This document shows positions 6,248 through 6,410 of a DNA stretch of 6,410 nt, in pieces. The position numbers and the translations under genes were made by a program. Origin of the DNA: DAOUBP01 sp034432655 (GTDB taxonomy: Bacteria; Chloroflexota; Anaerolineae; CG2-30-64-16). The stretch is from assembly GCA_034432655.1 (NCBI GenBank), contig DAOUBP010000119.1, positions 1-6,410 of the forward strand. The letters run 5' to 3'. The notes beneath the pieces were generated by a model. That model did no database searches, was not told the origin of the DNA, and saw only the letters and a list, made by a program, of their open reading frames with translations. Each line of letters opens with the position of its first letter. Within the stretch, counting starts at the first letter, position 1.

Positions 6248-6410
6248 GAGCAAACGACGAATGAATTCTTCCCAAAAAGATACTATCATGCAACTCGGGA
6301 GATATGATCCGCCAGACGACCGGGTTGTGTATCTTAAGTGGTTGAAATTCTGGAATGTGCATCGGCGAGTTTGAAAGCCCTGACCTCGTGAGCAATCATA
6401 GAGCAGAGGC

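Noticed and set aside
5975..6289. A 104-codon minus-strand frame that starts in the leader and runs into the WXG100-like gene
   Set aside because: Most of it overlaps the WXG100-like gene in another frame and has the Ser/Pro/Arg-rich look of a shifted GC-rich frame. No ribosome binding site precedes its ATG.
6261..6374. A 37-codon plus-strand frame (MNSSQKDTIM start) in the leader, divergent from the operon
   Set aside because: No ribosome binding site and no recognisable motif. The length is expected by chance in a lower-GC stretch.

Overview
The window holds one compact five-gene cluster. All genes lie on the minus strand and are transcribed from high to low coordinates. The organism is probably a bacterium of the Chloroflexota (Anaerolineae-like). 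This is inferred from high-GC coding DNA, an Ala/Thr-rich linker of the kind common in that phylum, and G/C-rich palindromic repeats that sit in frame inside a gene. No rRNA or marker gene is present to confirm it.

Layout in transcription order: (1) about 6207-6410, a lower-GC leader with no convincing gene and at best a weak promoter; (2) 6206-5928, a 92-aa WXG100-like helical-hairpin protein with W-R-D at the turn; (3) 5923-4937, a 328-aa protein with a helical N-terminal half and a C-terminal HEEVH zincin motif; (4) 4917-4702, a 71-aa WXG-like helical protein; (5) 4691-3420, a 423-aa protein with a cytoplasmic coiled coil, one membrane segment, an Ala/Thr linker and an exterior LecA/PA-IL-like lectin domain; (6) 3418-128, a 1096-aa FtsK/SpoIIIE-type ATPase with an N-terminal coiled coil and three tandem P-loop-type domains, of which only the middle one keeps Walker motifs. 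Gaps between genes are 4, 19, 10 and 1 nt, and four of the five genes have a GAGGT-type Shine-Dalgarno sequence, so this is a single operon. Positions 1-127 follow the ATPase with no clear terminator. A strong GGAGG and an ATG near position 27 may start a sixth gene that leaves the window.

Interpretation: the gene set resembles a minimal, non-canonical type VII (ESX/Ess-like) secretion cluster, with an EccC/EssC-like motor, two small WXG-type proteins, and a helical-plus-peptidase protein that could be a substrate. The ATPase has no membrane segment of its own. The neighbouring protein has a similar coiled coil and does span the membrane, so the two may together do the job of one membrane-bound EccC. 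EccB, EccD, EccE and mycosin homologues are absent from the window.

Two further features stand out. Three related palindromic elements are embedded in frame in the ATPase gene, one of them with perfect 20-bp arms lying between Walker A and Walker B. The lectin domain lies on a stretch of about 44% GC that ends sharply at the domain boundary, while the adjoining sequence is 63-70% GC, which suggests the domain was acquired separately.
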